Below, piece by piece: positions 11,478-24,300 of a DNA stretch of 64,000 nucleotides; within the stretch, counting starts at the first letter, position 1, and every line of letters begins with the position of its first letter. The notes under the pieces are model-generated. The model had not been told where the DNA came from. It did no database searches and saw nothing but the letters and a program-made list of their open reading frames with translations. The stretch spans positions 1,302,001 through 1,366,000 of the forward strand of contig JAPXFQ010000831.1 in NCBI GenBank assembly GCA_028564705.1, given 5' to 3'. A program made the translations under genes and the position numbers. This DNA is from Apricaphanius iberus. Lineage: Eukaryota > Chordata > Actinopteri > Cyprinodontiformes > Aphaniidae.

Positions 11478-13184
11478 GGTCACTCAGCAGTGATACTAGG
11501 TTCTTGAACAAGAAATGTAGATCTTTCATCTGGGCAAACTTTTCAATAACTATATAATGTTTCAAGCAAGCTCCCTTTAAAGTTGCATGCCGTAGAATTT
11601 ATTTATGTATTTAAGTTTTACATATCTTTAAAATGATGTGGGGTTCAATACTATTATAAAAGGCTAGTGCACCACAACATTTGTTATTTAATTAAGTCCT
11701 TCCTTCCTCCCATGCAATTCGGACTGAGCGCCACATTTTTTATCCAATATAATTCATGTGTCTGCTGTGTTGCCTGTCAATCAACGTGCATGCACATCAC
11801 ACAAACATGTGGAGATGAGGACGTGCAGACAGGCCGCTCGGTGTCTTCCTGTTTACAGTCACCGAAATGGCAGAGAGCTGTCATAGAGAAGTCACAGCAA
11901 ACTTCTGCTAAATAGTTAGCCATTCCAGGACTACATCAACTTCAGAAAAAAAAAACAAAAAAACAAAAAAAACAATGGGAAATACGCCGACAAACTCGAA
12001 AAACACCTTAGAGACCCGTGTAAGGTGTTACTTCGATATGTGTCCCCCCCTCGATTTACATCAGAGATGCTTTTAAACATCGAGATAGGTTACCATCGAA
12101 TCTTAAAAGGCTTCAAACTGATGCAGCTTTGGACACATTTCTGCTGAACAATCACATATTCAGTAAAGCAAATCAATATAGTATTTTATTGATAAAGTAC
12201 ACCATGACATGCTGTGAAATCAAAGGAGATGTGTGTGCCCAATTGTATGGGGGAGGGGGAAGAGGGAGCGGAAAACCCGCAGGAGGGGGTGGGATAAGGG
12301 ATGTTTTGGGAGGGGCCTTCGAATGTTGGTTTAAAAAAAAAATCACTCACCGAAATAATCCGAATGTGGCTTTAAATCTATAATAATCTTGCAAAGTCCT
12401 TGAACAATGTAAAATCAAGTGGCTAGTGATGTCCCACGTGTTTTATATCTATTTTTTTTTCAAGAGGGAAGGTACTAAATTTACATTTCATCAAAAAAAT
12501 GTACTTAATTCCTTTTTGTGTCTTGGTTGCAAGCAATGAAACATTATATGGATGCACACTTCTATCAGAACAGAAGAAGTATGCCATCCCAACATTTTAA
12601 CTTGAGTTATGCATGACCAACTATCACATTTGACAAAACGGGGCACTTCCCTTCCTTCTGGTTTATAGTCCTATGGTTTGACGGTGGGATCTGGGGGCCG
12701 TGGTATTTGTGCCCCACAGTTGTCTACTGAGCTCATGTTGGGCATGTGCACTGTGATTTCAGATGAATATTATTTAAACCACTGATGATGGGCCTGCAAC
12801 AATCTCCAGTCCCTCAAGAGGATTTAGCCTACTGAGCTTATCAGGATCCTGGCTAGACTAGATATTTATATGGAAATGTTTATAACAGAATGTTCTTGGA
12901 ACCAGAATCAGTATTTATATAATTTTACTCTAGGATTTTGTTGATCTACTAATTACTTTAAACATCTGGTGGGGCAGGGGCCAACTAGAACCACTGGAGA
13001 TGCCACATATAATTATATACCAACATTACAACAGCATGAATAGCTGACTATGGCTAAAGAAGACTGTTTATCTGTTTTCATATCCTTCTGCTTCTGCTTA
13101 AATGGCAAATAAATATGCAAGTCTGCATTTTGAAAATTATTTCCATGTTTGCAACAGTTAGACTTGTCCATTAAGTTCTGTGGT
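11476..13184. other. Unassigned sequence with A-rich and G-rich patches
   Basis: Nothing gene-like was recognised. An A-rich low-complexity block lies at 11946-11973 and a G-rich patch at 12249-12315 (listed separately). Confidence 0.5.
12249..12315 (+). other. G-rich patch with quadruplex-type motifs
   Basis: Two clusters of G runs occur on the plus strand. The second (12285-12315) fits the standard pattern of four runs of three or more G with loops of 1 to 7 bases: loops T, ATAA, ATGTTTT and A. The first cluster starts at 12249. Both stand out against AT-rich surroundings. Folding in the cell is inference. Confidence 0.6.
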
Positions 13185-13475
13185 TACCCAGAAGTCCTTT
13201 GTCCCATTGACATTCCCCAGCTTATTCTAATGGATCCCAAGGAGTTCCCAGGCCAGATTGGATACATAATCCTTCCAACGAGTTTTTGGTCTACCCCTGG
13301 GTTCCTCACATAGACTCCTCCCAGTGGGACGTGACCAAAAATGTAAGCACCCAGTGGACATCCTGTTATCAAGCCTGAACCAAATCACTCCAACGACTCC
13401 TTTAGACATGGAGATGCATCAGCTCTACTTTGAACTGAGTCCAGCCCTCCTACGGAGGAAGCTAATTTCAGTCAC
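13185..13475 (-). mobile_element. Rex3-like (RTE clade) LINE 3' end
   Basis: On the minus strand the frame R-G-R-P-K-T-R-W-K-D-Y-V followed by L-A-W-E-L-L-G-I corresponds to the conserved C-terminus of the Rex3 reverse transcriptase protein. Upstream blocks such as CCTACGGAGGAAGCT near 13450 also fit. The copy is 5'-truncated, as nearly all Rex3 copies are, and lacks a clear GATG tail. The frame is broken elsewhere, so it is a fossil. Confidence 0.85.
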
Positions 13476-15840
13476 TTATATGCTTTTTTTTGTCATTAAT
13501 GTTTGTTTACTTCTGTTTTCAATGTTTGTTAACCCTTTACATTCCCTCTTACATAGGGTGACCAATACGTTCATAAGAATGTTTTTTCAGATAATTTGTT
13601 GCATTTTTGTGCAACCCTTAAGAGTAAATTAATATTTTGTTTTTGTTCTGCTGTGTTTTTTTCCATCTAACTAAACAGTTGTTAAAAACGAAACACACTG
13701 CCGGCTGTTTACTTTCAGTCCTATTTATTAAGATTTTATAGGAACTATTTGACATTTTCTATGTTCACCTATCTCTATATGATTTTTTTCTTTCATTGCT
13801 CTATTTATCATTCCCTATAGGCCTGTGCACTATGTTGGAAGGTATCTAGGGAATCTACACATGCTGTGTCAAACACATTGTCTCCTTAGCAAGGGTGCAA
13901 GTGTTGAAGTTATCATATTAGCTCATACCTTACTACAATTACTGTCCTAATGATTTGTTTACAGTGAAAGGGTAACCTGATAGACCGCAATTAGGCTGCA
14001 ATCAACTATTTATATTTCTAGCACAGTGCAGCTTTGTAAACATTTTTTCACACCAGACTCCATATGATTCATACAGAAAATCAGCAATGTGTTGATTACT
14101 TTTTATTGTTGTTGCTGGCAACACATTTGATTAGGACTTGTAAACACTGTGAGCAATACAATAAGAGAAGAGAGAAAAATAAAACAGGACAGTTATGAAG
14201 AGCTTTGGGGAATTTTTTTGATTTGCTTTACACTCTGTAAGTCGTTGAGATTTTCTTGACTCCTGCCTTCTTCATCAGGACCGCCATTTCCGATCTTTCA
14301 TTGATATTCATGATGCCTTATACGGATCCATTTGTTCACTTTCTGTGCCAACTCTTGGTCCACCCACCTGTTATGAAAATTTATGGACATGTTTGGAGAC
14401 CACAGAGACTCATTACAATATCAAGGAGAAATTGAGGAGCAAGAATATGTCCTGTCGGAGTACCTTTAATTTATCTCTCTTGCTTCGACCTCTTGCCTGG
14501 TCTGCACCTACTGTACGCAATTTGTGTGCACGCTTGCAATAACCTGAAGCTGCTTGCACCAGCAGACGCATCAAAAGTGTGCTAATAAATTCTGGTCTGC
14601 ATTTTTACACTGTAATTATAGATATGAAAGGAATCTGCACATAGCCAGGGCTGCAGGTGGTGAATATATAGGCGACAAATGATTGACAGACGATGAAGAA
14701 GAAATACACATAGCCCATGTTAATTATTGCTTATTTGCATTGGTTAGCTATATGTAACAGAAGCATTTACTTACAGACTGACTGTTAAGTATCACATGTC
14801 CAAACAACACCTCATTTCAATAATTTTCTTGCTCCCCACTTCTTAGCAAACATAATAGATTTTATGAGAAAAGACAGAGGGATCATGAAAATATAAAAGA
14901 CAAATCCATCATGTTTTAAAATTGAATCTAAAAACTCATTAACCAGTTTGGAATGCTTTTGTTTTAGGCTCTCGGTCCACAGGGGCCAGACCTTGGCATG
15001 CTGCTGTGCATAACCGGAAGGCTGTTAGCTGATTTTTCTTTGTCTATGTATTCATTTGCATGTGGGTGTATGTGCATAGGAGCTCAGTCAGACACTGGGC
15101 AGCAGACAAGGGGTCCCTGTAGATTGTGAATATATTAGCTGATGTATTGTGTCATTTTACCATTAGTCTAACTTCCCTCTTCAGGGATGCTTAAATCCCT
15201 CCATTACACAGTGACATTTTCCACTTCCTTCATTCCGACTGCCTCTGTCTTGCTAGTAAATCAAACACAAAAGCACAGAGGCACGCTGAAACCATACAGA
15301 GCAATATATAAACAAGCAAAGAAAAACTGCAAACGCTCACATATAAGCCAGTGGATGCTTGGCAGCACCTGCGTGGGAGTGTAATTGCCATCAGGCTTGG
15401 ATCAAACCCGTCTGAAGATTTGTGAGAACACTGAACTTGTTTGCTGTGTTTGCTGGCTTCAGCAGGCTCATTGGAGCATGGTCCTGAAAAAGTGCCTGAA
15501 CTAGAGAGAAATGATGGGAAGTGCAGAGTGAAGAAAATGGGTTGAAAAGATGTATCTCTATGTATGCATGTTTTGAGACTATTAGCTTCCCAGTTTCTTT
15601 TTTTAACACCTTGATATTGCTGGTGGCGTAGTTTTTAGTGAATCTAAAAATAAAGCTGGAGAGGAGTACTCATATTGTCAGAGAAGTGATTATATATACT
15701 TTAAAGCTCTCTTCCTTCTTGAAGCTTTTCTTTAATCACTGACTTCGGAAAAAAAATTCTGCCATTGTGTTTGTTGGAAATAACAACAATAAACAAATGT
15801 CTTCAGTGCAGCATAAATTCCAGGTATAAATAGCGTTTTT
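13476..15840. other. Unassigned sequence
   Basis: No repeat family or gene recognised. The segment 14250-14610 has more balanced composition and an AATAAA near 14585, but no coding frame that I can place. Confidence 0.45.
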
Positions 15841-16457
15841 TAGCGGTGACCCCAAATAGTCGAAGATTTGACCAGTAATCTTAAGGTCGAATCTTCGCAG
15901 TTAAAATGAGCAGTATTTCTTTTTGGCATTATGCTTAATCTCTAATTCTACAGAATTATAAGCAATATTATAAATACATGAAGTTTAAATAACCAGTTAA
16001 CATAATTACCCTACATGTTACGAATGTGAATGTGCAAAGAGTTTGTGTATCATTATGATCGATCGAAGTCTACTTCTTCCAAACTTTAAACCTCACAACT
16101 ACTAGGGGGCATCTTCCAATACAACTCCTGCATGAGTGCATAGAAATAGATAGAACGCAGGGATGGATATATAACTCTAGTACACTACAATATTGTGCAC
16201 GGACAAACACCACCAAACACTGATAGCAACATAACTCAGAGGATAACTAAAGAATATGACTACATTTGGAACACAAACTATAATGCAAAACGGAGAACTT
16301 TTATAATTAACATGAACACATTACCAAACAAGTCTTTGCAGCATACGACCGTCCCCCATGCAGCCTGCACACATAGATTATTCGACCATCAGTCGACTAT
16401 AGAAAGATTCGACAATTCTGATTCAAATGTGTAAATCCTTGGTCAATGACACCCCTA
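15841..16457. mobile_element. hAT-type MITE with 8-bp target duplication
   Basis: The ends are TAGCGGTGACC on the left and, inverted, TAGGGGTGTCATTGACC on the right, as expected of hAT termini. The flanks GCGTTTTT (15833-15840) and GTGTTTTT (16458-16465) form an 8-bp target duplication with one mismatch, the hallmark length for hAT. A subterminal palindrome built on TCGAAGATT and AATCTTCG lies at about 15859-15898, and TCGA-containing motifs recur near the right end. The 617-bp body encodes no transposase. Confidence 0.83.
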
Positions 16458-17296
16458 GTGTTTTTTAAGGTTTATGACTGATTGACCATAATTTCATCAA
16501 TCATGCAACATGAGCTATACTCTGTCCTGCCAGAGTTCTCCTTTTTACTCTACTGTTTTGCTTCACAGAGTGACTCGTTAGCCTTCCCTATATGCTAAAA
16601 GTAGCTTTGTGCACCATTAGTGCTGCTAAATGTCATTTATCTGTTTGCTCCATCTTAGTTTGCCAAAATACTAAATTAGATCGTCGATGCTTTGACTGAT
16701 CTGTAAAATTAACTAAATTTTCCCCAAAAGGTTAATGATTTCTAATTCAGAAAAAATATTTAATTATTCATTATTTCAAACAAATAATGTTTTTTCTTCA
16801 ATTCTGCTTTGCATTGTGATATAGCAGTTTTAGCACAAACCAAATTGTGATAAATAGAGCTGGGTATTGATTAAAATTTCAAGAATCGATTCAATTCTTA
16901 CTCCCATGCCTTAGAATTTATTATCGCAATCTGATCCAATCGGTTCCAGTTCGATACCAATATAGGTCAGTGCCATAACATTTTTTTTTAACTGTTGTCT
17001 TAGTTATATGGCTGTAATTCAGTGACACACCACTGGGTAAATTACAGTTCACCAGGGGAAACTATCTAAAGACCCAAGCCTTAAAATGGCCGTCTGGACA
17101 TTTTCTTCCTATTTTAGCTGTAAAAACGGCTACAGGTGTTTAATAATTAAATCCATTTTTGGATTAGTGAATCAATTTGCTTTATACAGGAATTAAATAT
17201 TGTTTTTTTTTTCAACACAGTAAAAGTACTAATTAGTCTTAAACTAATCCTAATTAGCTTAACCTCACTCCCAAAACTCTTCAATAAAAGTCTTGG
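16458..17296. other. Unassigned sequence with a possible hAT-type fragment
   Basis: The block around 16857-16975 (GCTGGGTATTGATTAAAA, then AATCGATTC motifs and a CGATACC block) resembles a common fish hAT-related repeat, but its ends could not be located. The rest is unassigned. Confidence 0.4.
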
Positions 17297-17635
17297 TGTC
17301 ATGATCCGTCTTTCTGTCTTGACTGTGTCATCATTTTCTTCCCTTCCCCAGCCAGCTCCTGTGTCCTTGTTTGTCTTATTGTTATCAGGTGTGTTCTGTT
17401 AAGTCTTCCCAGTGTTGTCCTCCCCTCTCCAAGGTGTTCTCTATTTTGGTTAAGTACCCCTTCTCACAGTATATATACCCTCTTGTGTCTGCCTGTCCTC
17501 GTCAGTTCGTTGTCGCTCACGTCCAAACTACGTCCTGTCTCGTCAGTCTGTGGATTTTGGTTTATTGAATAAATGGGTCGCAAAGGCCCTAAACGCCGCT
17601 CTGCATTTGGGTCCTCTCTCAACCAAAACATGACA
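17297..17635 (+). mobile_element. Solo LTR of a retrotransposon
   Basis: The 339-bp unit begins TGTCATG and ends CATGACA, an exact 7-bp inverted repeat with the canonical TG..CA ends. It is flanked by CTTGG on both sides (17292-17296 and 17636-17640), the 5-bp duplication made by integrase. Inside are a TATA-like ATATATA at about 17471 and an AATAAA at 17568-17573, in the order expected for U3-R-U5. No internal coding region or second LTR is present, so this is a solo LTR left by recombination. Family (probably Gypsy-like) is inferred from style only. Confidence 0.9.
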
Positions 17636-19389
17636 CTTGGTCTTTAAGCACGCATATCAATACCGTAGTAAGACATCATTATCAGTTTACTGGTTATTGT
17701 TTCTAATTCTTGCATACTGGATTACATTTACTGTTTTTAATGTTGGCAGTTAGTTGTATTATTCATTTTTTTACTTACATAGTAGTTTAGTTGTTTGTGT
17801 TGCTAGCCTTTAGTGAGTTTGTTGTTTAAGTATTTTTACCTGGAAAGTTAAATTCCTTTTGTCAATATTCTTGTATTCTGAAAAGTTGTTGTTTGTTGTT
17901 ATGCTATGTACATGTCCAGTGACTGAGTGTATTGTTTTAGCACCTCAGCCCTATCAGGCACGTGTGCATAAACACTGAGACTGAACTATTTGGCTATTAT
18001 TATTTCCTGAATAACCAGGATGGAGCCTTTAACTTGGTAATTTTGTCATAAATTAGTAATTATATCAATAATTGCCCTAAGCAATTATTTATAGCTATCC
18101 ATAGTCAGAACAAACCAGTTGTTGCACAACACATATCATGTTTTTCTGTACTCCTGAATGTGCAGGGTACTACCATTTCTTGTTCCTCTTCTCTATGCCC
18201 CTGTTTGTTTACAGAACACAAGAAGACCTTCTGGGAAATAACAGCAATTAGACTCCAGGCAGTAGAAGCCTTTGATATTTACTTTTGATGGACTGGTCCT
18301 CAATATGTACTTTGTTTGATCAGCTCACAGCCTACCAGCCTCAGAGTTTCACCAAAAATTAAACTTTTGTTTGCTTTGTTTTTTTTTAAACTGACAGGAA
18401 ATCAACAAGGTATTTTTCTGCCAGTCTATCCTCTATAGAGTGACCATAGATCAAACCGGGGTGCTCTTACCAACTCTTCCCCTGCATGGGGGAAAGCAAT
18501 ATCTCTGAACTAATGACCTACTTTACAGTTGTTTTAATTAGGGACATCTAAACAGCTCTGAGCAATAATTAACCAGTCAAAGCTTCAAAATGGGAGGAAG
18601 TGAGACTTTTTTCTGTTGTATAGTGCTGCAGTTATTTCCTTATGGCAATAATTTACCATACAGGCTGCTGTATTAAAACGGCATTAAACAATAAACTTGT
18701 TCTGTCTTCCTCTTTTCCCCTCCTCCAAATATCTTGGGAGGAAAAAAGGGGCTGCCTCTAGTAGCTTCATGAAACTTTTGCTTCTGCAAATGATCCAAAA
18801 AAAGAGGTTTTGGAGGAAAATTATCCAGTTACATGTACGTTTAACTTTCTTTCACTTGTGAAGGAAAGTTAGTTTAATAATCTTCACTCAGTAATCTACA
18901 GGTCAGCTTCCAGGAAGAACAAGGGCAATTGAAGCATGAGAAACGTTTTTTTTCTTCTATTTTTACCTGTTTTATACAACTGGAGTTGGGGTAATAGAAT
19001 ACCCCCTGGACCTCTTTTTCTACTTTAGTCTTTTTGAATGAATTCTTTATAAATAAGGCGGTAACAACAGAGGGTGATGTCATGATGATGTATTGAATGT
19101 GCGCTGAGCCCAGGCTAGTCTCAGAATGTAAAATGCAAGTAAACATGGAGAGTTAATTTAGCATTTGTAAAGTATATCAGATGAGTTGACAAACTGGAGT
19201 AATGCAGAGGTTGGGGAGCTTCTAGCTTTTAGAGCTGAGGAGCAGATTGCCAGACAGGTACTGTGAAGGAGAGCCACCTTTTGGAACCGCCTCGCTAAAA
19301 GAGACGAGGCTTCATTTGGGATAAAAAACAAGTTATATTCAGCTATTTTCTTAGTTTACCACAAACTCTTCCGTTTAAGGTTTACTGTT
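17636..19389. other. Unassigned sequence
   Basis: No gene or repeat family recognised. The minus-strand frame near 18874-19146 has no recognisable domain. Confidence 0.45.
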
Positions 19390-20227
19390 GACAGCCCAGA
19401 CAGCAAACCCCATCCGCACTGATGCATGCGTTTATCACCAGTAGAATTAATTACTGTAATGCCCTGCTTTCTTGTCTTCCCAAAAAAGAATTGCTCAGGT
19501 TTACAGCTTATACAAAATTCAGCAGCACATGTCATTACGAAAACCAGGAGTTGGGAACTGGACTTGAGCTGGGGACGGCCGGGTTAAGAACTGAGTCCTC
19601 TGCACATGGGGCGCCCGCTCAAACCAATACACCATGCAACGCCCCCTTTTAATGATTTTTAAGTTTCCTAATGGTCTCAAAACTTACCGTTTTACCCTAG
19701 CTTTTAACTGATTATTATTTATTACTATCTGTTTTATTGCTCTCTATGTTTTACTTGTGTATACTCTTATCAGCATTTTACTACTTAGTCATATTATATT
19801 GTTCCATGTGATTTTTATATTTTAACCTGTTATTTTAATCTTACTGCCAGTGTCAGCTGTGACTGCCTAAGTGCTTTCCGGGTAGCGCTTTAGTCAAAGT
19901 GGAAGTCTCAGACTTGCCTCCGTTTGGCGCCCTGGATCAGGGACTTGGTTGTTGCTGTTGATCTGCTGCTGTCAGTTCAGATGGCTCCTTTGATGACATT
20001 TCCTTTCCTAACCTGCCTCAGACCATTGTCCATTTTATGTTCATTTTGCTCTTGAGTGTTTCCTGACATTGGAGTTAGGTTATGGGGAAGGAGTATAAAT
20101 ATGATCATGCACGAATCTGGGGCGGGGAGGCTGGTATATGTGAGTTCATTTTAATCTTTAAAGAACTTTGACTTGCAGTTTTTGTATGAAAAGTGCTTTA
20201 TGAATAACGTTTGATTGATTGATTGAT
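19390..20227 (+). mobile_element. L2-like LINE 3' part with (GATT)n tail
   Basis: The frame starting near 19422 reads H-A-F-I-T-S-R-I-N-Y-C-N-A-L-L, a signature of the C-terminal region of fish L2-like LINE proteins. The coding part is then interrupted by a SINE fragment. A long AT-rich 3' UTR follows, ending in AAAGTGCTTTATGAATAA and four GATT units at 20210-20227. The TITR-like 3' end fits the same LINE. Internal deletions and the insertion make it non-functional. Confidence 0.72.
19556..19646 (-). mobile_element. tRNA-derived SINE head fragment
   Basis: On the minus strand an A-box-like GTGTATTGGTTTGAG lies near 19620-19640, followed by GCGGGCGCCCCATGTGCAGA and a degenerate B-box region near 19580. 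This matches the tRNA-like head of a common fish SINE. The body and tail are missing. It lies within the LINE at 19390-20227 and is younger than it, unless the LINE was rearranged. Confidence 0.6.
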
Positions 20228-21135
20228 ACCTCTCTTTGTGCCAGCACGGTGTAGGCTTTTGTGTAAACCACCTGATAGCTGCAAATTGTCCCACAGGGTG
20301 AGTTCTTATGAATGACCAAATTGCTCACTGATGCTGGCATCAATTCCTTTTGAAAGAGAGTTATGACTGCAACATACAGTATCATAATCTATCAAAACAA
20401 TCAATGAATATTTTTACATTTCCATTGAGCTATTTTTTAGTTAGAAAAGATATTAGGAGAGTGTTGTTTATTTCTTAGGATTAAAGATTTATCAACACCA
20501 GTACTGGTTCTTAAAATGAAGATAAAAGGTAAAACTAAGATCTAATCACTGATAGAGTCAAAAATTTGATTAATTAATAATCAAACTAATATGTTTTCCC
20601 TCATGATTAAACTGAGCGAACAAGCACACAGAGACAAGTAACATTTATCTAGAGTTTTCTAGCCTTTCCTAAGTCGAACTCTCAGGGTTCAACAGGCTAA
20701 ATCTGTTGAAAAACGTGATTGATAACAGCTCTTCATCTGTCTGCTTTTGGCACCAGATTGTCACAACAGAAGTAAAATATATTTTTTCATTTGTCTGAAT
20801 TTGAGCTTTTCACCACTAACAAAACCAACTTGATCTCTGTATGTGTCTCTCCACTTTTCTGGCAAAGAAATCTCAGTACAAACACCCCTCTGAGCCAGAT
20901 GGGCTTTCAGTTCTTGCTCATTTTGCTGGAGGCCTGAGTGGTTCTGATCCTTGGGTCTTTCTAAAACGTGATTAACAATATGTTATAAAATTTGGCATAT
21001 ACATGAAAGCATAGATTTATCCAACCTTGTCTGAATGCTTCAAACTGGTATGCTGTAGATTTTCCTGACCTCTTTGGACCTCTTAGTATCAAGTTAGGAC
21101 TTAACCATTTTAGCCTAATGTGAGTATTATTGTCC
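20228..21135. other. Unassigned sequence
   Basis: Nothing recognised on either strand. Confidence 0.45.
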
Positions 21136-21320
21136 AATTCTTTATGACCACAGTGAGTCCATCCTCTGATGTATAGTTCTTTGCAGGATAATGCTCTCTG
21201 TCACAAAGACCAAGTCATATTTAACAAGTTACTTAAAGATCATAATGAGTTCATTGTATTCCAATTGTCTCCATAGTCACCAGATCTCTTCCCAGTTGAT
21301 AATATAGTCAGTCAGCTGGT
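21136..21320 (+). pseudogene. Tc1-like transposase fragment
   Basis: The run TTTATGACCACAGTGAGTCC, a decayed Q-D-N block (CAGGATAATGC near 21184), AATGAGTTCATTGTA and CCATAGTCACCAGATCTC correspond in order to the middle of the Tc1 transposase seen at 1-694. It is more diverged than that copy and lacks both ends. It keeps the second catalytic Asp codon (GAT) but no continuous frame. Confidence 0.75.
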
Positions 21321-24300
21321 ACTGGGCCACACAGGAAGAATAAATAACTTATACATAACTTGCAGTGATTCGGTATTATTTATTAACTGAGTCTACATGA
21401 TATTTTATTTTGAAAAACGACTGGATCTTCTACCTTACATCAAGTCATACACTCACTCTTAACGCATGTCAAGACAGTTGCCTCGGTCATGTGATGTGTC
21501 TTCACTAAAAACAAACCCACACCTGGCAAAGTGATTAACAAAGGTCTCTGAAAAGTACCTTTACGAAAAGGAGAAGGTACAGTGAAGAGACAGAAGAGCA
21601 TACAAGTTCCAAGTAAAAGAAAACTACATTTAGCAGACTCTATTTGGAGTCCTTTAATTAATTTATCGTGGCAGGCAACTTCCACCCTCCAAGCATCCTC
21701 TGTTGCAATCATGTTGAGGCTATGAAACCTTTAAAACTGCCCCAGATGGACTGTCTCATTACAGAGAAACTGACACTAAGCTGCTACTCATTCAGCATTG
21801 TGGTGAGTTGTATTTGATGCTTGTTTTTGCGATAAATCTTATTTTAAAGGCATGTTAAAAAGGTTGCCATTGTAACCAGAGAGGGTTAGGGGGCAGAGAT
21901 GATATCACTTATATGGGGTTGTTGAGGCTAATAAAGTTATGAGTCTCATAGTATTGGATCTCAGTATTGGATCTGCATTACTATATTTCAAAATAACCCT
22001 GTTTTGTAAGCTGGTCGTCTCCTTTTAATTTGTTGCATTTAGACCGTTGGACTATTGTCTGACATTAAACTATGACGTTAAAAAAACAGGTTGGGGACCA
22101 CTGCAATAGAGCTCCTATGGGATTTGGTGAAATAGGAGATTAACATCATAGATAGTAATGGTGTGAGTTGTAACTGACAAATTGACCAATGGGTATGTAA
22201 AGACAGTCATTAAGCGAAGACGTTTTTGAGCTTGACAACTGATAAAGTTATATATACTTTGACAGGGCAGATCCTAAGATGCTATTTTGACTGGAAGTTC
22301 AGTAGGACACCACAGGTCATGGAGGACAGCAGTTCTTATGATTAAAAAAATCTAACCCGGTAGAAGACAGAGCTTACTACAAATGCAAACAAAAGGACTG
22401 AAGAAAGAAACAGTGGGGATAAAGTGTGACACAGAAAGAGAGACAAGAAGAGAGGAGAAGGGGTGGGAAGACGCTTCCAGGGTACGGATCAAGATGGTGT
22501 TTGAATTGCTCCTGGGTTCCCTTCAGTTTATTGTCTCACTTAATGAGCTTTTTATGTTCTTGTGTATTTTACACACCATGCAATAGCCGCTCAATGCCTC
22601 CTTCGCTGCCTCCTGATGGATCTGTTCTTTTTAACCGGCTATTCACCACTGCATGTAAATTTAATTATGAGCATCTGGTTATAGAACAGGTCTAATTAGC
22701 AGATAGGTGCTAGAACATCAGGTCAGAGGCTCCCGTCTCTCCGGAACACCCACGTCTATCCTCTGTCCTTATTGCAGCCGTTGAATGTTCTGCAATTACA
22801 TTTGGCTAAAGGGTTTGTTTATCTTTTTTAAGATAAAATGGCTCTAGCAATTTCTGGAAAGTAAAATGAAGTTGGGCCAAATGAAGTAAGAACTAGTAGA
22901 AGTAAGAAAAATCTAGGCCTGAGCTGTCAAGAAAATGAGATGAATAACAGAGAATTCAAAGCTGCAGAAAAACAAGCAATCTGTAATTAGAGGAGACGGG
23001 TGAATTCTGATCGTGATGAGAACATCATCTTTTAAGATGGTTATGTTAGGGAAAATGATCTCCTGAAACGAACAAGAAATAAACAAGAAATATTTTGGCT
23101 TCAAAGATTGTATGTGATTTCAGAGACTGTCTTATCAGACACAGGAGAGGCCTATTTTTCTACCTAAGTATCGCCCGTAATGAAGGAGTTTGTGTGGCCG
23201 AATTTTAAGCTAAAACCTTTTCATTGTAAATTTGAATTTTCCATTTTCTGTGAACACCACCCAAAAAAACAATGAGTCTGAATCTTCTGATAATTTGTTA
23301 TGACGTTTTCTTTAAAGATCAAACCTGACGGCCCTAATTTCCTGCTGTAGCTCAATTAGCTTGGATGTGAGAGCACATGACTGAGTCTTTCATTTGTTCT
23401 GTGGTATTTAAAGTGCTTACAGCAAGAACAGATTAATAGTTGGTCTCTTGTCCAGGAAATGATCGGACACTTGTTGCTCCCTCTGCCTCTTTGTTATGGA
23501 AGGCCTTCACTTGGCCTATTTAAGTGATCACTGTAGCATTTATATGAACCTATTACTTATGTGTATTGATGTTTTGCCACAAGCTACAAGGTCTGGATAG
23601 CTGTTTCAATGTCCACCTTAATTTTTATCAACATAAAAAACCCAATTACTGTTTGAAATGAACACAAGCCCCCTGCCTGGCCCTTTTTGCCTTGAGGAGG
23701 CCTGGGAAGTAATACCCTGGTTCAAACAATAACAATATGCTATTCGGTTGGTGGGCCTGGGGATGGACATGTAGACACTAAGTAGATGTGATGTTTTTAA
23801 TGAGAAACAGAGAGATGGCTTTGAACATAAGGAGGCTTGGGAAACAGGATCACATGCAGCGGACAGGAGGAAGAGCTATCTTGCCTCCGAGGAGTACACG
23901 AGTCGTTTAATAGTGCAGTAATGGAGGTCAGTGCTTACATGGTCTCTGGGCAGCCGGCTACCTCACTTCTCCCAACCAGCCCCACGGTGTCAGAGCCGTA
24001 GGACTACATGTCTCATGTCTTGTTGGGGAGAGATAGTGGAAGAGGATGAAACAGGAGACAACATGGAAGACAACTAAAGGGAATGGTGAGTGACAGTGAA
24101 GATGGCTTGCAAGTCTGTTCAGCTGATTTGAGCTGTTACTGACTCTCATTCTCTGCTGCAAAACTCAAGTTTTTTCTTTGCAGCTTTTATTAAAAAAGAG
24201 TGAAGATTATTTGTGCAAAAAATATTATTGGTTACAGCATAGAACAAATTATGTATTGATCAAAGGGAGATGTTTCTTAACCGTAAAAAATAGAAAATTA

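Noticed and set aside
22085..22106. hAT-like terminus GGTTGGGGACCACTGC
   Set aside because: No matching inverse end or 8-bp duplication was found within 1 kb to the left, so no element could be drawn.
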